Shown here piece by piece: positions 55,607 to 64,000 of a DNA stretch of 64,000 nt. Origin of the DNA: Pseudomonas triclosanedens. GTDB lineage: Bacteria; Pseudomonadota; Gammaproteobacteria; Pseudomonadales; Pseudomonadaceae. The DNA lies in NCBI RefSeq assembly GCF_026686735.1, contig NZ_CP113432.1:4143001-4207000 (forward strand). Reading direction: 5' to 3'. The notes beneath the pieces were generated by a model. The model did no database searches, was not told where the DNA came from, and saw only the letters and a program-made list of their open reading frames with translations. Every line of letters begins with the position of its first letter. Positions within the stretch are counted from its first letter, which is position 1. The position numbers were made by a program, and so were the translations under genes.

Positions 55607-56373
55607 CAGGCCCCCAGGATGCGCCGAACGCGCTCCAGATCCTCCGGCGTATCGACACCAGCCTGCGGTGCCTCCAGAGCATCCGCGACGTGAATGCGCA
55701 CGCCGTGCCAGAGCGCGCGCAACTGTTCCAGGCACTCGGTGTCTTCCAGCCAGCATGGCCCCCACGCCACGAAATCGCGGAGGAAGCGCGCGCGGTAGGC
55801 ATAGATGCCGATGTGGCGACGGTAAGGCACATTGGCCGGCAGGCTTTCGCGGTCGACTGCGAAGGCATCGCGCGCCCAGGGCAACGTGGCGCGGCTGAAC
55901 GTCAGCGCCAAGCCATTCTTGTCGCTGACCACCTTGACGATGTTCGGGTTGAACAGCGCCGCCGGATCGTGGATCTCTTCGCATAGCGTGGCGATACCCG
56001 CTTCCGGATGAGCCGCGAGGTTGGCCGCCACCTGATCGATGATCGATGGCGGCACCAGCGGCTCGTCGCCCTGCACGTTGACCACGATGGCGTCGTCGGC
56101 GAGTCCCAGTGCGTCCGCGACCTCCGCCAGACGGTCGGTGCCAGAGTTGTGATCGGCGCGAGTCAGCACCGCCTGGGCACCGAAGCCCTGGCAGGCATCG
56201 AGGATACGCGCATCGTCGGTAGCAACCACCACCTGGGTGGCGGAACTCTTGCACGCCTGTGCCCAGACATGCTGGATCATGGGCTTGCCGGCAATGACCT
56301 GCAGCGGCTTGCCGGGCAGGCGGGTGGATGCGTAGCGGGCGGGAATGACGACGGTATAGGCGGCCTGGCTCAT
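55606..56373 (-). CDS. kdsB: CMP-KDO synthetase
   Basis: The 255-residue enzyme has [27 protein letters not shown], and VNVQGDEPL. It activates KDO with CTP for the LPS inner core, and sits with lpxK, the next lipid A gene. Confidence 0.96.
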   Translation of the reverse strand: MSQAAYTVVIPARYASTRLPGKPLQVIAGKPMIQHVWAQACKSSATQVVVATDDARILDACQGFGAQAVLTRADHNSGTDRLAEVADALGLADDAIVVNVQGDEPLVPPSIIDQVAANLAAHPEAGIATLCEEIHDPAALFNPNIVKVVSDKNGLALTFSRATLPWARDAFAVDRESLPANVPYRRHIGIYAYRARFLRDFVAWGPCWLEDTECLEQLRALWHGVRIHVADALEAPQAGVDTPEDLERVRRILGA

Positions 56374-56377
56374 GGGA

Positions 56378-56563
56378 TTACTTATCCAGACGCTCGTCGA
56401 CGTTCAGGGTACGTGCCTCGCCTTCGAGCATCACCGGGATGCCATCGCGCACCGGATAGGCCAGGCCGTCGGCCTTGCAGATCAGCTCGGACTTGTCGTC
56501 AGTGAGCTTGAGCGGGCCCTTGCACAGCGGACAGGCGAGGATATCGAGGAGTTTCGGGTCCAT
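56378..56563 (-). CDS. Trm112/YcaR-like protein
   Basis: The 61-residue protein has [14 protein letters not shown] and [14 protein letters not shown], as in the Trm112 family. Only three cysteines remain, so zinc binding is uncertain. It lies between lpxK and kdsB, a conserved order in gamma-proteobacteria. Relatives are partners for methyltransferases. Confidence 0.9.
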   Translation of the reverse strand: MDPKLLDILACPLCKGPLKLTDDKSELICKADGLAYPVRDGIPVMLEGEARTLNVDERLDK

Positions 56564-56614
56564 GATGCGTTCCTTGAACTTGAATAGAGTGCATACGTCG
56601 CGCAGGACGAAGGA

Positions 56615-57613
56615 TCAGCGGGCGACCAAGCGCTCGAGCTGGGCGTCGAACCAGGCGACGAAGGCCGGCGAAGGCTGTGCCTCGACGGCGAGATACCACC
56701 AGTCTGGCGCAGCGAAGGCCCGGCATTTCACCGCGTCCTTCTCGGTCATGACCAGCGGCAGTTCGGGGCTGAACCGAAGCTGGTCGGCGGTGTAGGCCGC
56801 ATGGTCGGGGAAGGGATGCGGAATCGGGCGCCAGTTTAGCGCCTCGAGCGTTGCGAAGAAACGCTGGGGGTTGCCGATCCCCGCCAGGGCGTGGAGCGCC
56901 TGACCGGCGGGAAAATGCTCGATGCCACGACGCTCGCCGCTGGCAAGGTTGACCAGGGCGGATGGCTGCAGGACAAAGGAGAATGCACCAGCCGGATCGG
57001 ATGCCGCGCCGTTGTGCAGCACAGCATCGACATCGGCCAGGCGCTCGGCGGGCTCGCGCAACGGACCGGCTGGCAGGCAACGGCGATTACCCAGGCCACG
57101 TGCGGCGTCGATCAGCACCAGCTCCAGATCGCGGGCCAGACGGTAATGCTGCAGTCCATCATCGCAGAGGATCAGGTCCAGCGATTCTTCGGCAAGCAGC
57201 GTACGCACGGCGTTGGAACGGTCGGGGTCGATCATCAGAGGAACGCCACTGCGTCGGACGATCATCAACGGCTCGTCTCCCGCCTCCGCCGCGGACTGCT
57301 CGGCGCGGACGCGCCAGGGCGTCTGTGGTGGCTTGGCGCCATAGCCGCGGCTGACCACGCCGACCTCGAGGCCACGGGCGCGGCAATGTTCGATCAGCCA
57401 GAGAATCATCGGCGTCTTGCCGGTGCCGCCCACCGTGATATTGCCAACCACGATGACCGGGACCGGAGCACGGTAGGCAGGCTTGGCGCCGGAAAGAAAG
57501 GCCTTACGGCGGCCACGGGCAACGCGCCGGTACAGCAGCTCGAACGGACGCAACAGTACCAGGGCCGGATGCCCCTTGTACCAGGCCTCGAGCAGACGGT
57601 CGGAGAACGCCAT
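56615..57613 (-). CDS. lpxK: Tetraacyldisaccharide 4'-kinase
   Basis: The 332-residue membrane-bound kinase has a P-loop [13 protein letters not shown] and a catalytic-Asp stretch [21 protein letters not shown]. It phosphorylates the lipid A disaccharide at the 4' position. The gene starts at the base where exbD stops. Confidence 0.96.
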   Translation of the reverse strand: MAFSDRLLEAWYKGHPALVLLRPFELLYRRVARGRRKAFLSGAKPAYRAPVPVIVVGNITVGGTGKTPMILWLIEHCRARGLEVGVVSRGYGAKPPQTPWRVRAEQSAAEAGDEPLMIVRRSGVPLMIDPDRSNAVRTLLAEESLDLILCDDGLQHYRLARDLELVLIDAARGLGNRRCLPAGPLREPAERLADVDAVLHNGAASDPAGAFSFVLQPSALVNLASGERRGIEHFPAGQALHALAGIGNPQRFFATLEALNWRPIPHPFPDHAAYTADQLRFSPELPLVMTEKDAVKCRAFAAPDWWYLAVEAQPSPAFVAWFDAQLERLVAR

Positions 57614-58056
57614 CAGGGCTTGGCCGAATGGGCCTCGATGGTGGTGATGCGCAGGTGGGTGAAGCCCAGCTTGCCCGCCGCGTCCATCGCGGTGACCACG
57701 GATTGGTAGTTGACCTTGCCATCGGCGGTGATCACCACCGGAAGGCTATTGTCCCCACCGGACTCCCGCTGCATGGCCGCCATCAGGTTGTCCAGGTCGT
57801 CCCGCGCCAGGCTCTGGCCGTTCAGGGCATAGTGGCCCTCGACGCTGATGGCCAGCTCCAGTTGCTTGACTTCAGTGGCCTCGGGCGGCGTGCCGCTGAC
57901 CGCCTCGGGCAATTCGACCTTGAGCTGCGACGGCTTGGTGAACGACGTGCTGACCACGAAGAACAGCAGCAGCACAAAGATCACGTCGATCAGCGACGCC
58001 AGGTTGATGAAGACGTCCTCGCGAGCCGCGCCGCCCGCTCTACGGCGGAACTTCAC
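57613..58056 (-). CDS. exbD: Biopolymer transport protein ExbD
   Basis: The 147-residue protein has one helix (about 19-39) that carries the key Asp in [12 protein letters not shown], and a periplasmic domain. With ExbB it uses proton flow to power an outer-membrane process. It overlaps exbB by 4 bases. Confidence 0.94.
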   Translation of the reverse strand: MKFRRRAGGAAREDVFINLASLIDVIFVLLLFFVVSTSFTKPSQLKVELPEAVSGTPPEATEVKQLELAISVEGHYALNGQSLARDDLDNLMAAMQRESGGDNSLPVVITADGKVNYQSVVTAMDAAGKLGFTHLRITTIEAHSAKP

Positions 58057-58688
58057 GCTTTGCCTTCCTCGACGAAGTCGACTTCGCGGTCGCCCTGGAC
58101 CACTTCAACCAGCTTGATCGCCTCCTGCTCCATAGCGATCACCAGCTCGTCGACGCGACGCAGCAGATAGCGGTGGAAGAATACGGCGGGAATAGCGACG
58201 ACCAGGCCAGATGCGGTGGTGATCAGAGCCTTGGAGATACCGCCAGCGAGCATCGGGGCATTGGCCATGCCATCGCCCATGAAGGCACTGAAAATCTGGA
58301 TCATTCCGAACACCGTACCCAGCAGGCCGAGCAGCGGCGCCATCGCGGCGATGGTGCCCAGCGCGTTGAGGTAGCGTTCGAGCTCATGGATGACCCGGGA
58401 AGCGGCCTCTTCGATGCACTCCTTCATGATCTCGCGACCGTGCTTGGAGTTGGCCAGGCCGGCGGCCAGGATTTCACCCAGAGGGGACGATGCACGCAGG
58501 TCCTTGAGCGCCTGGCTGTTCATCTTCTTGTCCTTGATCTGCTTCCACACCTGGCCGAGCAGTTGCGGCGGAGCCACGCGGCTCTTGCGCAAAGTCCACA
58601 GACGTTCGGCGATGATCGCCATGGCAGCGACGGAGCTCAGCAAGATCGGCAGCATCATCCAGCCGCCAGCTTTGACCAGTTCCCACAC
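58053..58688 (-). CDS. exbB: ExbB/TolQ-type proton channel
   Basis: The 211-residue protein has three helices (about 6-28, 115-140 and 155-180) with the family motifs GTIAAMAPLLGLLGTV and GISKALITTASGLVVAIP. I chose the GTG at 58688 (GGGGG 10 bases upstream); a GTG at 58721 is possible but weakly supported. No TonB is adjacent, so the partner is unknown. Confidence 0.9.
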   Translation of the reverse strand: MWELVKAGGWMMLPILLSSVAAMAIIAERLWTLRKSRVAPPQLLGQVWKQIKDKKMNSQALKDLRASSPLGEILAAGLANSKHGREIMKECIEEAASRVIHELERYLNALGTIAAMAPLLGLLGTVFGMIQIFSAFMGDGMANAPMLAGGISKALITTASGLVVAIPAVFFHRYLLRRVDELVIAMEQEAIKLVEVVQGDREVDFVEEGKA

Positions 58689-58760
58689 AGTGGTGAATCC
58701 CCCTGAAAAAAGTGGCGCCACTCTAGCACAGGGTCCGATCCGCGCCGACCGCCACCGTTC

Positions 58761-60986
58761 TCATTTTTCCTGCCAGAAATGTGCGCTCTGCCGCACTCCC
58801 TGGAGCGGCTCACGTGCACCCAGCATTACCAGTAGCGCGCCCTCCTCCGCCGTATCGTGAATCTCGATGCCCTGTGCGCGAAAGCGCTGCACGACCGACG
58901 GATGCGGATGCCCATAGGGATTGCTGGCACCACGGGATATCAACGCCGCGGAGGGTTTCAACGCCCGCAGAAACGAGGCGCCCGAAGAACTCCGGCTGCC
59001 ATGATGACCTGCCAGCAACCAATCGACATGAGCCTGAGGGTGCGCAGCCAACCATGCCGACTCCGCAACCAGCGGCAGATCGCCCGTCAGCAGCAACACC
59101 TCGCCATTCGCCTCGATCCTGAGCACGCAGGATCGTCCGTTGCTGTCCTGTGCCGCCAACCACGCCCAACTGGAAAGTCGTACCCCGTCGACTATCCACT
59201 CCCGAGCGCTGCAAGGCTTCGCAGCAAGCCCCGCGGGCAGGCGCTCCACCTCGCCGCCGACGGTCTCTCGCGGCCGCATGGCCATGCTGACCGCCAGCGC
59301 CCCGCCCGCATGATCGCTGTCGGCGTGGCTGAGCATCAGCATGTCGAGGCGCCGTACCCCCAGGCTGCGCATGACCGGCACCACCACGCGGGCGCCTGCG
59401 TCGAAGTCGCCACTGCGTGGTCCTGCGTCGTAGAGCCAGGCGCTCGAGTGCGTTCGAATCAGTACCGACAAGCCCTGCCCCACATCGAGCACGCGCACCT
59501 CGGCGAGCCCTGGCGCCGGCACCGACAATGGGGGAAAGAACATGGGCAACAACATGGCGACGCCCAGCGCCCGCCCCGGCACACCGGCAGGCGCCAGTAT
59601 CAGCAGGACGCCGACCAGAGCCAGCAGCAAAGCCCAGGCCGGCGCCGCGGTCGGCTGCCAGGCTGGAGCGAGCGAAGCCATCCACTCCAGCGATCGGAAC
59701 AGTACATCCAGCGCTGCACCAGCCAGCCACAGCAGCGACTCGCCGAGCCAGGGCACCCATAGCGTCAGACTGCCGATCAACGCCAGCGGAACCACCGCCA
59801 GTTCCACCCAGGGCACAGCGATAAGATTTGCCAGCATCCCACTGATGCTGAGCGGCAACCCCAGCGCCATCGACGCCGGCAGCAACCCGAGAGCCATGAC
59901 CCACTGCGCCCGCAGCCACGTCAGCCAGGCCATCCACCGGCCCAGACGACCGGCAAAACCGAAGATGAGCAGTGCAACGGCCGAATATGACAGCCAGAAC
60001 CCCGCCGACAGGACCACCAACGGCTCACTCGACAACACCAGCAGCAGCGCACCGAGCAATGGCGTCCACAAGCCCGCACGGCGATAGCACAAACGCCAGA
60101 GCAGCACCATCGAGACCATGACACAGGCGCGCCGCACCGGAACGTCGAAACCCGCCATCAGGCCATACGACCAGGCGACAGCCGCCGCCAGCAGACACGC
60201 ACAGGGCAACCAGGGAATCCGGGACGGCCAGATTCCACGCCTGGCCATCCCCGCGACCAACAGGTACAGCAGACCGGCCAGCAGCGAGACGTGCGATCCG
60301 GAGATCACCATCAGATGCAGGGTCCCCGTATCCTGTAGCACCTGCCAATCCACGCTGCTCAGTCCGGACGCGTCGCCCAGAACGAGAGCCACCAGGGCAC
60401 CGGATCTCCCGTCGGCATCGACCGACAGCAAGCGCTGTCGCCAGGCTTCTCGCCAGCCGGCCGGCCCGCTGGCCGCAGCCAGACGCTCGCCGGCCTTTAC
60501 GCTGCCGGTCGCCCCGATGCGTTGCGCAGTCAGCCAGGCCTCGTAGTCAAACCCGGCCTCGTTGGCCATACCATGCGGCAGCTTGAGCTTGACCGCCAGC
60601 CGCCAGCGTTCGCCGCCCGTCACTGGAGGGCCCGCGAACCAAGACAAACGCATGCGCTGCGGCAGCTTCATGCGCGGGCTGGACACGTTGGCGAGAATGA
60701 AGCGCACCGACGGTCCGCTACGGTCCGGCAAGCCCTCAACCGTCCCCTCCAGCCAGAGGGTGCGCCCATCCAGCGCCCTGGGCAGCCGGTCATCCAACGC
60801 TCCCTGGGCCGAATGGCAGGCCCAGACGAACCCCAACAGGCACAGACTGACGAAACAGAAGCGACTCAATAGCAGCGGCAAGGCGAGAAACACCAGCACC
60901 AGCAGCAGCCAGATCGGCGGCAGCGTCGGCACCCACCGTAGCGCCAGCATCCCCAACGCCAGCGCGATCATCCCTGAACGAGGCAA
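58761..60986 (-). CDS. comEC: DNA internalisation protein ComEC/Rec2
   Basis: The 741-residue membrane protein has the Competence domain with LHLMVISGSHVSLLAGLLY and many helices, then a metallo-beta-lactamase domain (LDVGQGLSVLIR, SHADSDHAGG, AGHHGSRSSSG). It takes up single-stranded DNA. I chose the TTG at 60986 because GGAGG is 6 bases upstream; the ATG at 60971 is the alternative. Confidence 0.92.
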   Translation of the reverse strand: MPRSGMIALALGMLALRWVPTLPPIWLLLVLVFLALPLLLSRFCFVSLCLLGFVWACHSAQGALDDRLPRALDGRTLWLEGTVEGLPDRSGPSVRFILANVSSPRMKLPQRMRLSWFAGPPVTGGERWRLAVKLKLPHGMANEAGFDYEAWLTAQRIGATGSVKAGERLAAASGPAGWREAWRQRLLSVDADGRSGALVALVLGDASGLSSVDWQVLQDTGTLHLMVISGSHVSLLAGLLYLLVAGMARRGIWPSRIPWLPCACLLAAAVAWSYGLMAGFDVPVRRACVMVSMVLLWRLCYRRAGLWTPLLGALLLVLSSEPLVVLSAGFWLSYSAVALLIFGFAGRLGRWMAWLTWLRAQWVMALGLLPASMALGLPLSISGMLANLIAVPWVELAVVPLALIGSLTLWVPWLGESLLWLAGAALDVLFRSLEWMASLAPAWQPTAAPAWALLLALVGVLLILAPAGVPGRALGVAMLLPMFFPPLSVPAPGLAEVRVLDVGQGLSVLIRTHSSAWLYDAGPRSGDFDAGARVVVPVMRSLGVRRLDMLMLSHADSDHAGGALAVSMAMRPRETVGGEVERLPAGLAAKPCSAREWIVDGVRLSSWAWLAAQDSNGRSCVLRIEANGEVLLLTGDLPLVAESAWLAAHPQAHVDWLLAGHHGSRSSSGASFLRALKPSAALISRGASNPYGHPHPSVVQRFRAQGIEIHDTAEEGALLVMLGAREPLQGVRQSAHFWQEK

Positions 60987-61121
60987 TCGACTCCTCCCTG
61001 AAGCCCCGCGCAACCATCAACGTACGAAGGGTGACGGTTACACATGGACATACTTGGCAACGAAAGACTGTCACCTAGCTAGGCATAATGGGACGTCGTC
61101 TGTCTGTCAGAGATTTCCCCC

Positions 61122-61652
61122 ATGCCGCGCAGAATTTTCAAGCGCTACATGCCTGATCCGGAAACCATCCGGAACCACAAGGGCTTGCGCTTCCTGGGGC
61201 CACTGGTTCATTCGCCCAACCTCTGGCATCTCAACCGCCGCTCGGTGTCGCGGGCGATGGGCATGGGACTGTTCGCCGCTTTCATCCCCATCCCGCTGCA
61301 GATGCTGTTGGCCGCCTCTCTGGCCGTGTGGGTGCGGGCCAACCTGCCGATCTCCGTCGGCCTGGTCTGGCTGACCAACCCGATCACCATGCCACCGGTG
61401 TTCTATTGCACCTACAAGATGGGCGCCTGGGTCATGAACATCCCGGCGCGCGTACTCCCCGACCACCTGACCTGGGAGTGGATCAGCAGCGAGCTGTCAC
61501 TGCTCTGGCAGCCGTTCCTGCTCGGCTCGGTGATCTGCGGAGTCGTGGTGGGAGCTATCGGCTTCGCCCTGACCGAAGGCTACTGGCGCTGGTGGATCGG
61601 CCGTAGCTGGCGCCGCCGCCAGGCACTGCGCAATGTGCAGCGCGAGCATTGA
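61122..61652 (+). CDS. DUF2062 membrane protein
   Basis: The 176-residue protein has the DUF2062 motif MGLFAAFIPIPLQMLLA and WLTNPITMPPVFYCTYKMG. It has about three helices and no known function. It is divergent from comEC. Confidence 0.92.
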   Translation: MPRRIFKRYMPDPETIRNHKGLRFLGPLVHSPNLWHLNRRSVSRAMGMGLFAAFIPIPLQMLLAASLAVWVRANLPISVGLVWLTNPITMPPVFYCTYKMGAWVMNIPARVLPDHLTWEWISSELSLLWQPFLLGSVICGVVVGAIGFALTEGYWRWWIGRSWRRRQALRNVQREH

Positions 61653-61687
61653 AGTACAGTTCCTGCAATGCCATGAATCCCAAACAC

Positions 61688-61716
61688 AAAAAAGCCGCCC
61701 CAAGGGCGGCTTTTTT
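61688..61716. terminator. Bidirectional terminator between the DUF2062 gene and the lol operon
   Basis: AAAAAAGCCGCCC and GGGCGGCTTTTTT form a 13 bp stem with a CAA loop; T-runs occur on both strands. Confidence 0.95.
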
Positions 61717-61730
61717 CATGGGCCGGGGAA

Positions 61731-62978
61731 TCACTCGTAGCGCAGTGACTCCGCAGGCTGGGTCGAGGCCGCGCGCCAGGCCGGATACAGCGTGGCGAGG
61801 AAGCTCATTGACAGCGCCGCCACGCAGATCAGGACGATATCGGCGATCTGCGGATCGGACGGCAGGTAGTTGATGAAGTAGATATCCGAGTTGAACACGT
61901 GGGTACCGGCAATTCGCTCCAGCGTCGAAACGATCGCCGTTACGTTGTACGCCGCCAGCACACCGAGCACGCAGCCAATGACGGTGCCGATCAGGCCGAT
62001 CACCGTGCCCTGGACCATGAAGATGGCCATGATCTGCTTCGGCGTGGCGCCCAGGGTACGGAGGATGGCGATGTCCGCGCGCTTGTCTGCAACCACCATA
62101 ATCAGGGTCGCGATGATGTTGAAGGCGGCGACTGCGACGATCAGCAGCAGCAGCAGGCCGATCATGGTCTTTTCCATCTTCATCGCGCTGAACAGGCTGC
62201 CCTGGGTGTGGGTCCAGTCCACCGAACGGTAGCCTTCGCCCAGTTGCCTGGCGATACGCTCACCGATATCCGGTGCCTGGAACAGATCCTTAAGGGCAAT
62301 GCGCACGCTTTGCACCTGCCCCGGCTGCCAACGCATCAGGCTCGCGGCGTCGTCAACGTGGATGAGCGCCAGGGTACTGTCCAACTCGGCGCCAACCTTG
62401 AACACGCCAACGACATTCAGGCGCTGCATCCGCGGTGTGATGCCTCCCGGAGCGGAACTGGGCTCCGGAACGATCAGCAGCAGACTGTCCCCGACACCGA
62501 CATGGAAGCGCCGCGCGGTGATATCGCCGACGACCACGCCGAATTCGCCCGCCTTGAGCGCATCGAAGCGCCCCTGGATCATGTGCTGGCCGATGATCGA
62601 TACCTGGGTTTCCAGCGCCGGATCGACACCGTCCACCTCGATCGGCTGCATCATGCCCTTGTAGGAAAGCATGCCGTCGATTTCGGTGTAAGGCACCGCG
62701 CCGACCACCTGCGGATTCTTCTTCGCCGTATCGGCCACCGTGCGCCAGTCATCCAGCGGGCCGCTGACAGGCTGCAGCACGGCGTGCGGCACCATGCCCA
62801 GGATGCGCGCACGCATTTCCTTCTGGAACCCGTTCATTACCGAGAGCACCACGATCATCGCCAGCACACCCAGGGCGAGGCCGATCATCGAAGTCAGGGA
62901 GATGAAGGAGATGTAGTGATTGCGTCTCTTGGCCCTGGTGTAGCGAGTGCCGATGAAGACAGAGAGGGGTCTGAACAT
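61731..62978 (-). CDS. Lipoprotein-releasing permease (LolC/LolE family)
   Basis: The 415-residue inner-membrane protein has a first helix (about 28-50), a large periplasmic domain, then three helices in the C-terminal third with LRTLGATPKQIMAIFMVQG. With LolD it removes lipoproteins from the inner membrane for transfer to LolA. Whether it is LolC or LolE cannot be decided here. Confidence 0.95.
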   Translation of the reverse strand: MFRPLSVFIGTRYTRAKRRNHYISFISLTSMIGLALGVLAMIVVLSVMNGFQKEMRARILGMVPHAVLQPVSGPLDDWRTVADTAKKNPQVVGAVPYTEIDGMLSYKGMMQPIEVDGVDPALETQVSIIGQHMIQGRFDALKAGEFGVVVGDITARRFHVGVGDSLLLIVPEPSSAPGGITPRMQRLNVVGVFKVGAELDSTLALIHVDDAASLMRWQPGQVQSVRIALKDLFQAPDIGERIARQLGEGYRSVDWTHTQGSLFSAMKMEKTMIGLLLLLIVAVAAFNIIATLIMVVADKRADIAILRTLGATPKQIMAIFMVQGTVIGLIGTVIGCVLGVLAAYNVTAIVSTLERIAGTHVFNSDIYFINYLPSDPQIADIVLICVAALSMSFLATLYPAWRAASTQPAESLRYE

Positions 62979-62989
62979 TCGGGTATCCC

Positions 62990-63688
62990 TCAGGCGGCGA
63001 CCAGCCGACCCTCCTCCAGGCGCAGCACGCGATCCATCTGCTGGGCGAGGTGAGTGTCGTGAGTCACCACCAGGAAGGCGGTACGCAGAGACTGCGACAG
63101 CTCCAGCATCAGTTCCTGGATACCGTGGGCGGTGTGCTGGTCGAGGTTGCCGGTGGGCTCGTCGAGCAGCACCAGTTGCGGCGTGTTCACCAGGGCGCGT
63201 GCGATGGCCACACGCTGACGCTCACCACCGGAAAGCTCCGCCGGCTTGTGGCTCAGACGATGCCCCAGGCCCACGCGTTCGAGGAGCGCGGTGGCGCGCT
63301 GGCGTGCCTCCGGGATCGGTGTCTTGCCGATCAGCAATGGCATGCAGACATTCTCCAGCGCAGTGAACTCCGGCAGCAGGTGGTGGAACTGGTAGACGAA
63401 GCCCAGCGCGCGATTGCGCAGCAGGCCGCGCTGCTTTTCATTCAGCGCCGACAACTGCTCGCCGGCCAGCCAGACGCTGCCGGTGCTGGGCGTGTCCAGA
63501 CCGCCCAGCATGTTCAGCAGGGTGCTCTTGCCCGAACCGGAGCTGCCGATGATGGCAACACGCTCGCCCGGCATCAGCTCCAGTTGCACGCCGGCGAGGA
63601 CCTCGACCGACTGCGGGCCTTCCTCATAGCGCTTGCCGAGGTCGCGGCAGCTCAGGACAGCCTGGTCGTGGGGGGTCGGCTTACTCAT
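62990..63688 (-). CDS. lolD: Lipoprotein-releasing ATPase LolD
   Basis: The 232-residue ABC ATPase has Walker [10 protein letters not shown] (49-57), the signature LSGGERQR, and Walker [13 protein letters not shown]. It powers lipoprotein release. Its start overlaps the stop of the preceding permease gene by 8 bases. Confidence 0.97.
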   Translation of the reverse strand: MSKPTPHDQAVLSCRDLGKRYEEGPQSVEVLAGVQLELMPGERVAIIGSSGSGKSTLLNMLGGLDTPSTGSVWLAGEQLSALNEKQRGLLRNRALGFVYQFHHLLPEFTALENVCMPLLIGKTPIPEARQRATALLERVGLGHRLSHKPAELSGGERQRVAIARALVNTPQLVLLDEPTGNLDQHTAHGIQELMLELSQSLRTAFLVVTHDTHLAQQMDRVLRLEEGRLVAA

Positions 63689-64000
63689 AACGCAATGCCT
63701 CCGCGGGCTGGGTGCGCGCCGCACGCCAGGCCGGATACAGGGTGGCGAAGAAACTCAGGATCAGCGCGGCGCTGCACACCAGGATCACGTCCTCGCTCAT
63801 CAGTTGCGAGGGCAGGTAATCGATGAAGTACACGTCCGCGTTGAGGAATTTGTGGCCAAGCAGGCGCTCCAGCAGAGCGATGGCGGAGCTGACGTTGAGC
63901 GCCGCGAGGATGCCGAGTACACCGCCGATGAAGGTGCCAATGACGCCGATCACCGTGCCCTGGACCATGAAGGTCGCCATGATCTGGCCGGGCGTGGCCC
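63681..64000 (-). CDS. Lipoprotein-releasing permease (LolC/LolE family), partial
   Basis: Only the last 105 or so codons are in the window. They include the family ending [27 protein letters not shown] tail, which is close to that of the gene at 61731 ([14 protein letters not shown]). The start is beyond the right edge. This is the second of the paired permeases of the LolCDE complex. Confidence 0.93.
   Translation of the reverse strand, partial: ATPGQIMATFMVQGTVIGVIGTFIGGVLGILAALNVSSAIALLERLLGHKFLNADVYFIDYLPSQLMSEDVILVCSAALILSFFATLYPAWRAARTQPAEALRYE

Overview
This 64 kb window is chromosomal DNA from a high-GC Pseudomonas, close to P. aeruginosa but with a different junction of gene blocks. 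The evidence is gene content and order: a complete acyclic terpene utilisation (atu) cluster, an sbrIR sigma/anti-sigma pair, and a long core block running from a lipase-like gene and fabV to lolCDE in the order I recall for P. aeruginosa. The atu cluster suits a citronellol/geraniol degrader such as P. citronellolis or a relative, but the species is not proven. There are no phages, insertion sequences, CRISPR arrays, tRNAs or rRNAs.

Layout. 1-5.6 kb: a CBS-domain histidine kinase with its response regulator (cut by the left edge), divergent from an ethanolamine operon (eat-eutB-eutC) that has a sigma-54 type promoter. 5.7-6.5 kb: a CPBP-family membrane protease. 6.6-18.9 kb: atuR, divergent from atuABCDEFGH, which feeds citronellyl-CoA and geranyl-CoA into carboxylation, hydration and cleavage. 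Two mirrored AtuR-type operators lie between atuR and atuA. Three copies of a 71-76 bp double-hairpin repeat lie in this part, two of them inside the atu operon. 19.0-25.7 kb: a lipoprotein gene, sbrI-sbrR, a MocR-type regulator, a LuxR-type regulator with a Glu at the phosphorylation site, and a three-gene envelope operon (periplasmic binding protein, DUF4398 lipoprotein, OmpA-like lipoprotein).

25.8-35.8 kb: lipase-like hydrolase, fabV, etfBA divergent from ETF-ubiquinone oxidoreductase with a PsrA-like box between them, two small genes, two radical-SAM genes (one MoaA-like) and a TetR regulator. 35.9-46.9 kb: class V aminotransferase, the sRNA rgsA, then on the minus strand tatD, pilZ, holB, mltG, pabC, fabF, acpP, fabG, fabD, plsX, rpmF and yceD. 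This is the fatty-acid/phospholipid initiation block, and it probably starts from a near-consensus, apparently leaderless promoter. The thymidylate kinase gene tmk, expected between holB and mltG, is missing: only a 21-codon remnant-like ORF remains.

47.0-64.0 kb: maf, sppA-like protease, HAD phosphatase, rluC, rne (with a long leader and a repeat-rich C-terminal tail), then murB, a low-molecular-weight phosphatase, kdsB, a Trm112-like protein, lpxK, exbD, exbB, comEC, a DUF2062 protein and the lolC/D/E lipoprotein-release genes, the last one cut by the right edge. These genes serve RNA decay, peptidoglycan, LPS and outer-membrane assembly. I found no clearly new multi-gene system. The strongest anomalies are the lost tmk, the Glu-substituted receiver, the leaderless promoter and the uncharacterised envelope operon.
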